From: Cauispirillum nitrogeniifigens | GTDB lineage: Bacteria > Pseudomonadota > Alphaproteobacteria > Rhodospirillales > Rhodospirillaceae | Assembly: GCF_049800675.1 (NCBI RefSeq) | Contig: NZ_JBLOOT010000009.1 | Coordinates: 62,001 to 126,000 of the forward strand | Direction of reading: 5' to 3' | DNA: 64,000 nt | In this document: positions 56,145 to 64,000 of the stretch, one piece after another | How the letters are laid out: the number at the start of each line of letters is the position of its first letter | How positions within the stretch are numbered: the first letter of the stretch is position 1 | Program-made: the position numbers and the translations under genes | Notes under the pieces: model-generated | What the model was told of the DNA's origin: nothing | Databases searched by the model: none | What the model saw: only the letters and a program-made list of their open reading frames with translations

Positions 56145-58339
56145 TGCGCCGCGACCTGAAATCCCTGCTGGCCGCCGGCACCGCCGCCCTCGCCCTGCTG
56201 GCCTGCGGCCTGCCGGCCGTGGCACAGGACGGCGCCGCCGCCACGCCGCCGCCGACCTTGGACAGCATGGTCGCCAGCGGCGAACGCGCCGTCATCACCG
56301 CCGACGAACTGAGCCACGATCAGGCCCTGGGCACGGTGACCGCACGCGGCAACGTCGAGGTGCAGTACGGCGGCCGCATCCTGCTGGCCGACACGGTCAA
56401 CTACCAGATCGCCTCCGACCGGGTGACGGCCAGCGGCCAGGTGGTGCTGACCGAACCCGACGGCAACACGCTGTTCTCCGACCACATCGAGCTGACCGGC
56501 GAACTGGGCGAAGGCTACGCCCGCGAGGTGCGGCTGCTGCTGGCCGACGGCTCGCGCGCCGCCGCCGCCCAGGCGACGCGCCAGAACGCCCGCACCACGA
56601 CCCTGGAGCGGGCCGTCTACTCCGCCTGCGACAGTTGCCCGACCGATCCCGACGCACCGCTGGTCTGGCAGGTCAAGGCCATGAAGGTGGTCCACGACCA
56701 GGACACCAAGGACATCACCTACGAGGACGCGTGGCTGGAGATGTGGGGCGTGCCGGTGGTCTACACGCCCTATCTGTCGCACCCCGACCCGACGGTGAAG
56801 CGGCGGTCGGGCTTCCTGGCGCCGTCCTATGGCGGGCGCAAGGACCTGGGCATCACGCTGACGGTGCCGTACTACTACGCCATCGCGCCCAACCACGACC
56901 TCACCTTCGCCCCCATGATGACCACTCAGCAGGGGCCGATGCTGGGCGGCGAGCACCGCTATGTCGGCGACCGCTTCAAGATCGTCAGCGAGGGGTCGAT
57001 CACCCGCGACAGCGACGACCGCATCCGCAACCACCTCGACGCCGAGGCCATGCTTCTCATCGACGACACCTGGCGCGCCGGCGCCGATGTCGCCCTGGCC
57101 TCCGACGACACCTACATGCGGCGCTACGGCCACGGCCAGCCGGCCTTCCTGACCAGCCGGGGGTATGTGGAAGGCTTCTCGCGCCGCTCCTACACCTCCG
57201 TCGAGAGCTTCTATTTCCAGGACCTGACGGAAGCCGGCGTGCTGGGCACGGCGCCGCAGACCGGCTCGCCCGTGGTGGCGCCGCTGGCCGAATGGCATCT
57301 GGTGACGCAGCCCGGCGCCAACGGCGCGTTCCAGACCGCCACCCTCAGCACCGTCGCCCTGCACCGGCCCGACGGCGCCGACAGCCGCCGCATGTCGGCG
57401 GAGTGGGGCTGGCACCTGCCGCACGTCGCCGACACCGGCGAGATCTACCGCCTCGACGCCACCCTGCGCGGCGACGGCTACAGCGTCAACGAGGTGCGGC
57501 GCGGCACCAACAGCCTGTATTCCGGCACCACCGGCCGCGTGGTGCCGCAGGTGGCCATGACATGGTCGCTGCCCATGGAGCGCAACCACGCGACCTACAA
57601 CGAAGTCCTCGAACCCATCGTGATGGGCGTCATCAGCCCGCGCGGCCAGAACCCCGGCGAGATCCCCAACGAGGACAGCCTGGACTTCGAATTCGACGAC
57701 ACCAACCTGTTCTCGGCCAACCGCTTCACCGGCTGGGACCGCGTCGAGGGCGGGCCGCGCGTCAACTACGGCCTGCGCTGGGGTGCCTTCGGCCGCAGCT
57801 TCGGCCAGGTCGAAACCCTGTTCGGCCAGAGCTACCACACCACCGACGAGGCCATCTATGCCGAGGGGTCCGGCCTGAACGGCAACTTCTCCGACTACGT
57901 CGGCCGGGTGCTGTTCAAGCCCAACGAGAACGTCGATCTGGTCTACCGCTTCCGCCTCGACCGCGAGGACTTCACCCCGCAGCGCAACGAACTGGGCGCC
58001 CGCGTCGGCCCGCCGCCCCTGCGCGTCGGCGTCACCTACACCGCCCTGGCCGGCCAGCCCCTGCGCGAAGGCGGCGCCAACGAGCGCGAAAGCCTGGGCG
58101 TCACCGTCCTGTCCGAGGTGTCCCGGTCCTGGCGCGTCGGCGGCGAATGGCAGCACGACCTGACCTCCGACGGCGGGCCGCGCCGCATCGGCGGCCTGAT
58201 CGAGTACGAGGACGAGTGTTTCGTCTTCTCGCTGGACGGAGCGCGGGAGTATACCTATGACCGTGACTACGAGGGCGGATACGCCGTGGCCATGCGCCTG
58301 TCGTTCAAAACCCTGGGCGATATCCGCACCTCGCAATAA
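56144..58339 (+). CDS. lptD: LPS assembly protein LptD (outer membrane)
   Basis: The 731-residue outer-membrane translocon inserts lipopolysaccharide in the outer leaflet. The signal peptide ends near LPAVAQ. The N-terminal OstA/jellyroll domain runs about 45-200 (ADELSHDQALGTVTARGNVEVQYGGRILLADTV). The beta-barrel that follows has many alternating strands and an aromatic end. Cysteines in YSACDSC and DECFVF could form the disulfides needed for function. It overlaps the lptF stop by one base and is followed by surA, which folds it. Confidence 0.95.
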   Translation: MRRDLKSLLAAGTAALALLACGLPAVAQDGAAATPPPTLDSMVASGERAVITADELSHDQALGTVTARGNVEVQYGGRILLADTVNYQIASDRVTASGQVVLTEPDGNTLFSDHIELTGELGEGYAREVRLLLADGSRAAAAQATRQNARTTTLERAVYSACDSCPTDPDAPLVWQVKAMKVVHDQDTKDITYEDAWLEMWGVPVVYTPYLSHPDPTVKRRSGFLAPSYGGRKDLGITLTVPYYYAIAPNHDLTFAPMMTTQQGPMLGGEHRYVGDRFKIVSEGSITRDSDDRIRNHLDAEAMLLIDDTWRAGADVALASDDTYMRRYGHGQPAFLTSRGYVEGFSRRSYTSVESFYFQDLTEAGVLGTAPQTGSPVVAPLAEWHLVTQPGANGAFQTATLSTVALHRPDGADSRRMSAEWGWHLPHVADTGEIYRLDATLRGDGYSVNEVRRGTNSLYSGTTGRVVPQVAMTWSLPMERNHATYNEVLEPIVMGVISPRGQNPGEIPNEDSLDFEFDDTNLFSANRFTGWDRVEGGPRVNYGLRWGAFGRSFGQVETLFGQSYHTTDEAIYAEGSGLNGNFSDYVGRVLFKPNENVDLVYRFRLDREDFTPQRNELGARVGPPPLRVGVTYTALAGQPLREGGANERESLGVTVLSEVSRSWRVGGEWQHDLTSDGGPRRIGGLIEYEDECFVFSLDGAREYTYDRDYEGGYAVAMRLSFKTLGDIRTSQ

Positions 58340-58369
58340 GACCACCCGCTGCACGATAGGAAACGCCGC

Positions 58370-59656
58370 ATGACCGTGAACCCCCTGCGGACCTGGAGCC
58401 TCGCCGCCCGGCTCGCCGCCGGCCTCGTCCTCGGTGCCGGGGCCGTCTCGGCCGTGGCGCTTCCCGCCCAGGCCCAGCAGATGCAGCGCATCGCGGCGGT
58501 GGTCAACGATCAGGTCATCTCGCTTTATGACCTCCAGGCGCGCCTGGAGCTGTCGATCCGCAGCTCGCAACTGCCCGACACGCCGGAAACGCGCCAGCGC
58601 CTGCTGCCGACCATCCTCCAGCAGCTCGTCGACGAGCGGCTGAAGCTCCAGGAGGCCGCCCGGCAGCGCGTCACCGTCACCGACGACGACCTGCGCACGG
58701 CGCGCCGTCAGGTCGAGCGCAACAACAACATGCCGCCGGGCACCCTCGACCGCTTCCTGACGCAGCCGGGCATCGACGAGAACAGCTTCAACGACCAGCT
58801 TCGCGCGGAGATCGCCTGGATCAAGGTGGCGCAGAACGTCTTCCGCCGCTCCGTCGGGGTCGAGCCCGAGGAGGTGGACGCCGTCCTCGACCGCATGCGC
58901 CGCGATGTCGGCAAGCCCGAGCGGCTGCTGGCCGAAATCGTCCTGCCGGTCGACGATCCGGGCCGCGACGAACAGGTCCGCTCCGTCGCCGAACGCCTGC
59001 GCGCCGAGTTGCTGCAAGGCGCCCCCTTCCAGGCGGTGGCCCGCCAGTTCTCCGCCGCGCCGACGGCAGCCACCGGCGGCGATCTCGGCTGGGTGGTCGA
59101 AGGGTCGCTGGACCCCGACATGGAGGCCGGCATCGCCGCCCTCCAGGCCGGCCAGGTCAGCCAGCCCATCCGCACCGCGTCGGGCTATCATCTGGTGCTG
59201 GTGCGCCAGCGGCGCGATCCCACGGCGACGGCGCCCGACCAGACGCCCGTGACCCTGTCGCAGCTCTACATGCCCCTGCGCGGGCCGGCGGCGGTGCCCG
59301 CCGACAAGCGCGCCGAGGCCATCGCCGCCGTGCGCGACGGCACCTGCGCCGACATCGACGCCCAGGCCGAGAAGATGCAGATCCCCTCCTCCGGGGCCAT
59401 CGGCACCCTGAAGCCCGCCGACCTGCCGCCGCCGATCCGCGACGCGGTCATGGGGCTGGAGCCCGGCCGCCTCAGCGACCCCATCCCCCTGGGCGATGCC
59501 GAGGTGGTGGTGATGGTGTGCCAGCGGCACGGCGCCGGCAGCCTGCCCTCGCGCGAGGCCATCGAGAGCCGCCTGGAGAACGAGAAGCTGGAGCGCGTCG
59601 CCCAGCGCGCCCTGCGCAATCTGCGCCGCTCCGCCCTGATCGACATCCGGCTCTAG
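58370..59656 (+). CDS. surA: periplasmic peptidyl-prolyl isomerase/chaperone SurA
   Basis: The 428-residue periplasmic chaperone handles outer-membrane proteins. The signal peptide ends at ALPAQAQ. The N-terminal SurA domain has RIAAVVNDQVISLYDLQARL. A first parvulin domain contains AAPTAATGGDLGWVVEGSL and ASGYHLVLVRQR. A second, degenerate one follows (VTLSQLYMPLRGP). It sits between lptD and pdxA, as in many alphaproteobacteria, and serves LptD folding. The 30-bp gap after lptD is short, so they are likely one operon. Confidence 0.95.
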   Translation: MTVNPLRTWSLAARLAAGLVLGAGAVSAVALPAQAQQMQRIAAVVNDQVISLYDLQARLELSIRSSQLPDTPETRQRLLPTILQQLVDERLKLQEAARQRVTVTDDDLRTARRQVERNNNMPPGTLDRFLTQPGIDENSFNDQLRAEIAWIKVAQNVFRRSVGVEPEEVDAVLDRMRRDVGKPERLLAEIVLPVDDPGRDEQVRSVAERLRAELLQGAPFQAVARQFSAAPTAATGGDLGWVVEGSLDPDMEAGIAALQAGQVSQPIRTASGYHLVLVRQRRDPTATAPDQTPVTLSQLYMPLRGPAAVPADKRAEAIAAVRDGTCADIDAQAEKMQIPSSGAIGTLKPADLPPPIRDAVMGLEPGRLSDPIPLGDAEVVVMVCQRHGAGSLPSREAIESRLENEKLERVAQRALRNLRRSALIDIRL

Positions 59657-59665
59657 GCGCGGGGG

Positions 59666-60679
59666 ATGGTGGGCCGCCCCCTGCTCCTGACCATGGGCGA
59701 CCCCGCCGGCATCGGCGGCGACGTCGCCCTGGCCGCCTGGGCGGCGCGGGACACCGCGCCGGTGCCGCCCTTCGCCCTGATCGACGATGCCGCGCGCCTG
59801 CGGGCGCTGGCCGCCCGCCTGGGCCTGGACGTGCCGGTGCGCGAGATTGCCGCGCCGGCCGAGGCCACAGCCGTCTTCCCCGCCGCCCTGCCGGTGCTGC
59901 CGCTGGCGACGCCGCTGGGGGCGCCGGTCACGCCGGGCCAGCCTGACGCGGCCAACGCGGCGGCCACGGTCGACGCCATCGCCCAGGCGGTGGCGCTGGT
60001 GCAGGCCGGCGCCGCCGCCGTCGTCACCAACCCCATCAACAAGCAGGTCCTGCACGCCGCCGGCTTCCCCCATCCGGGACATACGGAATACCTCGCCGCA
60101 TTGGCAGGAGAGGACGTGGTGCCGGTGATGATGCTGGCCTGCGCGGAGCTGCGCGTCGTGCCGGTGACCATCCACGTCAGCCTGCGCGAGGCCGCCGCCA
60201 CCCTGAGCGCCGAGGCCATCGTCACCTGCGGCCGCATCACGGCAGCGGCGTTGCGGGAGCGCTGGGGCATCGCCGCGCCGCGCCTGGCGGTGGCCGGGCT
60301 CAATCCGCACGCCGGCGAGGGCGGCGACATGGGGCGGGAGGAGATCGACATCATCGCCCCGGCGATCGCCCGCCTGCGGGCCGAGGGCATCGCCGTCGAG
60401 GGGCCGGCCCCGGCCGACACGCTGTTTCATCCCGAGGCCCGCGCCCGCTACGACGCGGCGCTGTGCATGTACCATGACCAGGCCCTGATCCCCATCAAGA
60501 CCATCGACTTCCACGGCGGCGTCAACGTCACCCTGGGCCTGCCGTTCGTGCGCACCTCGCCCGACCATGGCACCGCCTATGGCCTGGCGGGCACCGGCAA
60601 GGCCAATGCCTCCAGCCTGCGCGCCGCCCTGCGCATGGCCGCCGCGATGACCGCCTCCCTTCCGTCCGACGCACCCTGA
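59666..60679 (+). CDS. pdxA: 4-hydroxythreonine-4-phosphate dehydrogenase
   Basis: The 337-residue enzyme of pyridoxal phosphate synthesis oxidises 4-phosphohydroxythreonine with NAD. The opening LLTMGDPAGIGGDVALAAW varies slightly from the usual GDPAGIGPE. Metal ligands lie in FPHPGHTEYLA, LNPHAGEGGDMGREE and MYHDQALIPIK. NAD contact is in the GTAYGLAGTGKAN region. It continues the operon lptF-lptD-surA-pdxA-ksgA with a 9-bp gap. Confidence 0.95.
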   Translation: MVGRPLLLTMGDPAGIGGDVALAAWAARDTAPVPPFALIDDAARLRALAARLGLDVPVREIAAPAEATAVFPAALPVLPLATPLGAPVTPGQPDAANAAATVDAIAQAVALVQAGAAAVVTNPINKQVLHAAGFPHPGHTEYLAALAGEDVVPVMMLACAELRVVPVTIHVSLREAAATLSAEAIVTCGRITAAALRERWGIAAPRLAVAGLNPHAGEGGDMGREEIDIIAPAIARLRAEGIAVEGPAPADTLFHPEARARYDAALCMYHDQALIPIKTIDFHGGVNVTLGLPFVRTSPDHGTAYGLAGTGKANASSLRAALRMAAAMTASLPSDAP

Positions 60680-60689
60680 CTGGCGCCCC

Positions 60690-61550
60690 ATGACCGACGC
60701 TCCCGCCTCGCCCGCCCTGCCTCCCCTGCGCGAGGTGATCGCCGCCCACGGCCTGTCGGCGCAAAAGCGCCTGGGGCAGAACTTCCTGTTCGACCTCAAC
60801 CTGACGGGCCGCATCGCCCGCTCGGCCGGCGACCTGACGCAGGGCACGGTGATCGAGGTCGGCCCCGGTCCCGGCGGCCTGACGCGCGCCCTCCTGGATG
60901 CCGGCGCCGCCCATGTGGTGGCCATCGAGCGCGACCCGCGCTGCCTGCCCATCCAGGCCGAGATCGCCGCCGCCTATCCCGGCCGCCTGGAGGTCATCGA
61001 GGGTGACGCCCTGGAGGTCGCCGCCCACGAGATCGGCCCCGGCCCCCGGCGTGTCGTCGCCAACCTGCCCTACAACGTGGCGACGCCGCTGATCCTGGGC
61101 TGGCTGCGCCACGCCACTGCCTTCGAGACCATCGTGGTGATGCTCCAGAAGGAAGTCGTCGACCGCCTCGCCGCCGTGCCGCGCACCAAGGACTACGGCC
61201 GCCTGTCGGTGGTCACCCAGTGGCTGTGCACCGTCGAGCCGCTGTTCGACGTCAATCCGCGCGCCTTCACCCCGCCGCCCAAGGTGACGTCCACGGTCGT
61301 GCGCCTGACGCCGCGCCCGCAGCCGCTGGCCCCCTGCCCCTTCGCCGCGTTGGAGGCGGTGACGGCGGCGGCGTTCAACCAGCGGCGCAAGATGCTGCGC
61401 GCCAGCCTCAAGTCCATCGCCACGGCCGCCGGATTTCCCTCCGCCGAAGAGTTGTGCGCGGCCGCCAATGTATCGCCCACTGCGCGCGCGGAGGAGCTGA
61501 GTGTCGTAGACTTCTGTATATTGGGGAGTACTTTAGCACCCTTCAAATAG
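60690..61550 (+). CDS. ksgA: 16S rRNA dimethyladenosine transferase
   Basis: The 286-residue methyltransferase dimethylates two adjacent adenosines in helix 45 of 16S rRNA. SAM-binding motifs are LGQNFLFDLNLTGRIAR, EVGPGPGGLTRALLDAGA and VIEGDALEV, and the catalytic region is VANLPYNVATPLI. The C-terminal helical domain ends the protein. It is the last gene of the envelope/pdx operon; a hairpin lies about 23 bp after its stop. Also known as rsmA. Confidence 0.97.
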   Translation: MTDAPASPALPPLREVIAAHGLSAQKRLGQNFLFDLNLTGRIARSAGDLTQGTVIEVGPGPGGLTRALLDAGAAHVVAIERDPRCLPIQAEIAAAYPGRLEVIEGDALEVAAHEIGPGPRRVVANLPYNVATPLILGWLRHATAFETIVVMLQKEVVDRLAAVPRTKDYGRLSVVTQWLCTVEPLFDVNPRAFTPPPKVTSTVVRLTPRPQPLAPCPFAALEAVTAAAFNQRRKMLRASLKSIATAAGFPSAEELCAAANVSPTARAEELSVVDFCILGSTLAPFK

Positions 61551-61572
61551 AGGACTGCGGATGGTAATCATA

Positions 61573-61599
61573 GTCCCGGGAGGGTCGCGCACCCGGGAC
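61573..61599 (+). terminator. hairpin after ksgA
   Basis: GTCCCGGG and CCCGGGAC form an 8-bp stem with an 11-base loop, 23 bp after the ksgA stop and 54 bp before the pseudo-receiver gene. No clear T-run follows, so termination may be partial. Confidence 0.55.
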
Positions 61600-61652
61600 G
61601 ACGCGTCGGAAAAGACGTGCGGGCGGGGCGTTAGTGTGTTGGGGGACGGCTG

Positions 61653-62609
61653 ATGGCGCCGACGTTGTTCTATCATCACGTTCGCGTCCGCATCGGCGTG
61701 ACGGACCCGCTTGTCCTGCAAGCGGTGCGCGGCACCCTGTATCACCTGGGCTGCCGCGACATGGCCTTCACCGATTCCCTGGAGGCCATCCGCTCCGCCG
61801 TGGTCAACGAGCCGGTGGACCTGCTGATCGTCGCCATGGAACTGGGCGACGGCGTGACCGGCATGATCAGCCAGATCCGCCATGGCGACCTGGGTGACAA
61901 CCCGTTCGTGCCGATTGTCGCCGTGACCAGCAACCCCTCGCGCGAGGTGGTGCTGGCCGGGGTGGACTGCGGCGTCGACGACCTCATCCCCTATCCCTGG
62001 ACCACCGGCTATCTCGACGAGCGCCTGGGCAAGCTGATCATGGGCCGCCGGCCGTTCGTCGTCACCTCCGACTACATCGGCCCCGACCGCCGCGCCGCGA
62101 TGCGCCCCGGCCAGCCGCCGGTGCAGGCCCTGCATGTGCCCAACCCGCTGCGCGCCAAGGCTCTGGACCGCATGTCCGACGAGGACCTGCGCAAGGCCAT
62201 CGACGCCTCAGCCGCCGTCCTCAACGCCGACAAGATCCGCCGCCTGTCCGAGCTTGTCGTCCGTCTGGTCAACGAGCTGGAAAACCGGGTGTCCGACGGC
62301 GACGCCATGTCGTCCCTGTCCGAGGCCTGCCTGGACAAGATGCTGACGGCCACCGAGTCCATCGTCAAGCGGGCCGCCGGCACGGCCTACGCGCCCGCCG
62401 CGACCCTGTGCCGCACCCTCCAGGCCACCGCCCGCAAGCTGCGCGACGGCATGGAGGTCGGCGAGGCGCCGGACCCTGCGGCCCTGCGCCCCCTCATCGA
62501 CCGCTTCATCAAGCAGTTCCAGGTCGACCCGGCCATCGCCTCCATCGGCCTGCCGGCGCATCTGCTCCAGCGCCTGCCCGACCTCAAGCTGCGCGACGAC
62601 GTGGCCTGA
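61653..62609 (+). CDS. pseudo-receiver protein of unknown output
   Basis: The 318-residue cytosolic protein has an N-terminal receiver-like fold (RIGVTDPLVLQAVRGTLYHL, then DLLIVAMELGDGVTG). The phosphoacceptor aspartate is replaced by A61 and the acidic pair is only D18. VPIVAVTSNPSREV resembles the threonine loop. The C-terminal half is helical, with YIGPDRRAAMRPGQPP and a charged helix-rich segment around residues 170-310 of unknown function. It is probably a phosphorylation-independent adaptor or regulator. It follows ksgA but has a hairpin between, and is convergent with the thioesterase. Confidence 0.8.
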   Translation: MAPTLFYHHVRVRIGVTDPLVLQAVRGTLYHLGCRDMAFTDSLEAIRSAVVNEPVDLLIVAMELGDGVTGMISQIRHGDLGDNPFVPIVAVTSNPSREVVLAGVDCGVDDLIPYPWTTGYLDERLGKLIMGRRPFVVTSDYIGPDRRAAMRPGQPPVQALHVPNPLRAKALDRMSDEDLRKAIDASAAVLNADKIRRLSELVVRLVNELENRVSDGDAMSSLSEACLDKMLTATESIVKRAAGTAYAPAATLCRTLQATARKLRDGMEVGEAPDPAALRPLIDRFIKQFQVDPAIASIGLPAHLLQRLPDLKLRDDVA

Positions 62610-62618
62610 GGCGCCCTC

Positions 62619-63047
62619 CTATTTCCTGGCCGGCAGAATCGCGTAGGTGGACGTGACGTGCACCGCCGGCCGGTCGTCGCCCTCGGCAAACAGCGTGATC
62701 TCGGCGAAAGCCATGGTCTTGCCGACGCGCAGCAGGCGGGCCTTGGCGATGACGGCGGAGTCGGCGATGGCGCGCATGAAGCTGGTCGACTGCGTGACCG
62801 TGGTCATCGGCCGGAACTCCCCGAAGGCGCCCGACAGGGCGAACACCACCGAGGTATCGGCCAGCGCCATCAGCGCCTGCCCGCAGATGGTGCCGCCGAC
62901 GCGAGTCAGGCGGTCGGAGAAGGGCATGCGCAGCGTCGCCCCGTCGGCGTCGACCGCCTCCACGGAGAAGTCGAGATCCTGGACCCACGGCGCGAACAGC
63001 TCGGCCTTGAAGTCGTGGACGCGGGAAATCGGCAGGGTGTCGGTCAT
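62619..63047 (-). CDS. PaaI-type hotdog-fold thioesterase
   Basis: The 142-residue protein has the hotdog fold with the catalytic-region sequence RVGGTICGQALMALADTSVVFAL (asparagine/aspartate site on the helix) and late strand KARLLRVGKTMAFAEITLFAEG. Members hydrolyse CoA thioesters, but the substrate here is unknown. ATG at 63047 follows GGAG. It is downstream of the small unknown protein gene and phoU, on the same strand. Confidence 0.87.
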   Translation of the reverse strand: MTDTLPISRVHDFKAELFAPWVQDLDFSVEAVDADGATLRMPFSDRLTRVGGTICGQALMALADTSVVFALSGAFGEFRPMTTVTQSTSFMRAIADSAVIAKARLLRVGKTMAFAEITLFAEGDDRPAVHVTSTYAILPARK

Positions 63048-63164
63048 GGGGAGCGGCTCCGGTCTGCGGAATGGGGGCACGGTTTCCTCCCACAGACACC
63101 GCCGCAGGCCAAGGCTCAAGCCCTGACGCGCGTCTGTGCCTGTAGGGAAAACCCGGCCCCTGTT

Positions 63165-63425
63165 CTACCAGACCCGGCGGGCGAAGTGGTCGCCATCCTC
63201 GGCCACGCTGTCGAACCAGGCGCGGGCGGCGGATTCGTCCCGCCATTCGTCGGCATCGACCACCGCCGCCATGCCCTCGGGCGTGGCCGGGGCGTCGCGG
63301 CGGTGGCGGCCGTGCGGGGAGTAGGCGCGGCCGCCCCGCACCTCCACCACGGCGCAGCGCCCGTCGGCGGGATTGCGGACGAGGCGCAGCGTCTCCTTGG
63401 TGGCCAGAACATCGACTCGGATCAT
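63165..63425 (-). CDS. small protein of unknown function
   Basis: The 86-residue cytosolic protein MIRVDVLATKETLRLVRNPA continues with GRCAVVEVRGGRAYSPHGRHRR and an acidic C-terminal half ending DHFARRVW. No signal or membrane segment. The family is not recognised. GGAGG precedes the ATG. The context of codon use and ribosome site supports a real gene. It lies between phoU and the thioesterase gene. Confidence 0.65.
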   Translation of the reverse strand: MIRVDVLATKETLRLVRNPADGRCAVVEVRGGRAYSPHGRHRRDAPATPEGMAAVVDADEWRDESAARAWFDSVAEDGDHFARRVW

Positions 63426-63484
63426 GGCGGCGGACCTCCACGGTGGACACACCGGGGATCAACGCCCTGGCAGTGAACCCAGCA

Positions 63485-64000
63485 TCAGCCGTTGTCGGCG
63501 CCCGGCGCGGCAAACGGGCTCTGGTCGTCCTTGGGGCGGTCGCCCTCCAGGCGCGTGCCTGTCGACAGGAAGTAGGCCAGTTCGGCGATGTTGGTGGCGT
63601 GGTCGCCCACGCGTTCCAGGTTCTTGGCGGCGAACAGCAGGTGGGTGGACGGCGTGATGGCCCCCTGGTCCTCCAGCATGTAGGTGACGATCTCGCGGAA
63701 CAGGGCGGTGTAGGCGGCATCCAGCGGGGCATCGCTGGACCACACGGCGCGCGCCAGCTCGGCGTCGCGCTCGGCGAAGGCGCGGGCGGCGCGGCTCAGG
63801 GCGTCCACCGCCAGATCCTTGAGGTGCGGCAGGGAGGCCACCGCCGGCAGCGCCCGGAAGCGGGCCACCGCCTCGACGCGCTTGGCGATGTTCTTGGCGA
63901 AGTCGCCGATGCGCTCCAGTTCGTTGGACGCCTTGATGGTGGTGATGGTCAGGCGCAGGTCATCGGCGTGCGGCTGGCGCAGGGCGAGGATGCGCACGCA
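63485..64000 (-). CDS. phoU: phosphate-signalling regulator PhoU, 5' part outside the window
   Basis: The visible C-terminal part (about 171 residues) has the two-helix-bundle PhoU repeats: LRLTITTIKASNELERIGDFAKNIAKRV and LLFAAKNLERVGDHATNIAELAYFL, with the ERxGDxAxNIA motif in each. PhoU represses the Pho regulon through the Pst transporter and PhoR. The frame stays open to the window edge, so the true start lies beyond it. A GTG at 63997 is not taken as the start. Confidence 0.95.
   Translation of the reverse strand, partial: CVRILALRQPHADDLRLTITTIKASNELERIGDFAKNIAKRVEAVARFRALPAVASLPHLKDLAVDALSRAARAFAERDAELARAVWSSDAPLDAAYTALFREIVTYMLEDQGAITPSTHLLFAAKNLERVGDHATNIAELAYFLSTGTRLEGDRPKDDQSPFAAPGADNG

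Noticed and set aside
55805..60952. A very long open frame on the minus strand opposite lptF-lptD-surA-pdxA-ksgA
   Set aside because: It runs antisense to five well-recognised genes, and its translation is low-complexity (G, A, R, Q, H rich) as expected for a GC-rich antisense frame.

Overview
This 64 kb window is GC-rich chromosomal DNA from an alphaproteobacterium, most likely of the Rhodospirillales type. Supporting signs are a circularly permuted two-piece tmRNA gene next to an alphaproteobacterial SspB, a complete PQQ-dependent alcohol oxidation cluster, and the order lptF-lptD-surA-pdxA-ksgA. Genes are tightly packed, and many start codons overlap the preceding stop as ATGA. No tRNA, rRNA, CRISPR array, insertion sequence or prophage was seen.

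Layout. 1-3170: a small membrane protein, a secreted YxFxD-type protein, recQ, and a degenerate copy of the recQ 3' end. 3320-7780: a two-gene RND efflux system. 7780-18230: the quinoprotein alcohol-oxidation region. It holds a DsbA-like isomerase, a CxxxCW rhodanese-like protein, an ABC exporter, cytochrome c-550, a SoxYZ-like carrier, a metallo-hydrolase, pqqABCDE and a calcium-type quinoprotein alcohol dehydrogenase. Three near-identical 16-bp motifs precede the cytochrome, pqqA and dehydrogenase genes and suggest one regulon. A 107-bp homopolymer G/C tract after the dehydrogenase gene looks like a sequencing or assembly artefact and removes the end of a Crp/Fnr regulator gene.

19100-28170: an OmpA-type lipoprotein, a histidine kinase/receiver pair, accA, and a five-gene branched-chain amino-acid-type ABC importer (livKHMGF). 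28200-41910: a formylglycine-enzyme-like protein coupled to queG, hsp20, an unknown membrane-anchored coiled-coil protein, an XRE regulator, a hybrid kinase, a 571-residue protein of unknown function, holC, a TrpB2-type synthase, a ribbon-helix-helix protein, a hydrolase, fumarase and sspB. 42030-42360: ssrA on the minus strand.

42420-54900: thyA-folA, a receiver protein, a SqrR/BigR-like ArsR repressor, a histone-deacetylase-family amidohydrolase, the isoprenoid block xseB-ispA-dxs-tlyA, a VOC protein, a degenerate asparaginase, a CBS protein, an HD-GYP phosphodiesterase and a LOG-family protein. 55010-61550: the outer-membrane biogenesis operon lptF-lptD-surA-pdxA-ksgA, with no lptG between lptF and lptD. 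61650-64000: a pseudo-receiver protein, a thioesterase, a small unknown protein and the start-truncated phoU.

Functionally, the window joins periplasmic alcohol oxidation (cofactor synthesis, enzyme, electron carrier and accessory relay proteins) with envelope assembly, amino-acid uptake, isoprenoid and folate synthesis, and the trans-translation/ClpXP rescue pair ssrA-sspB. All functional names rest on motif and context recognition by eye; no database search was run.
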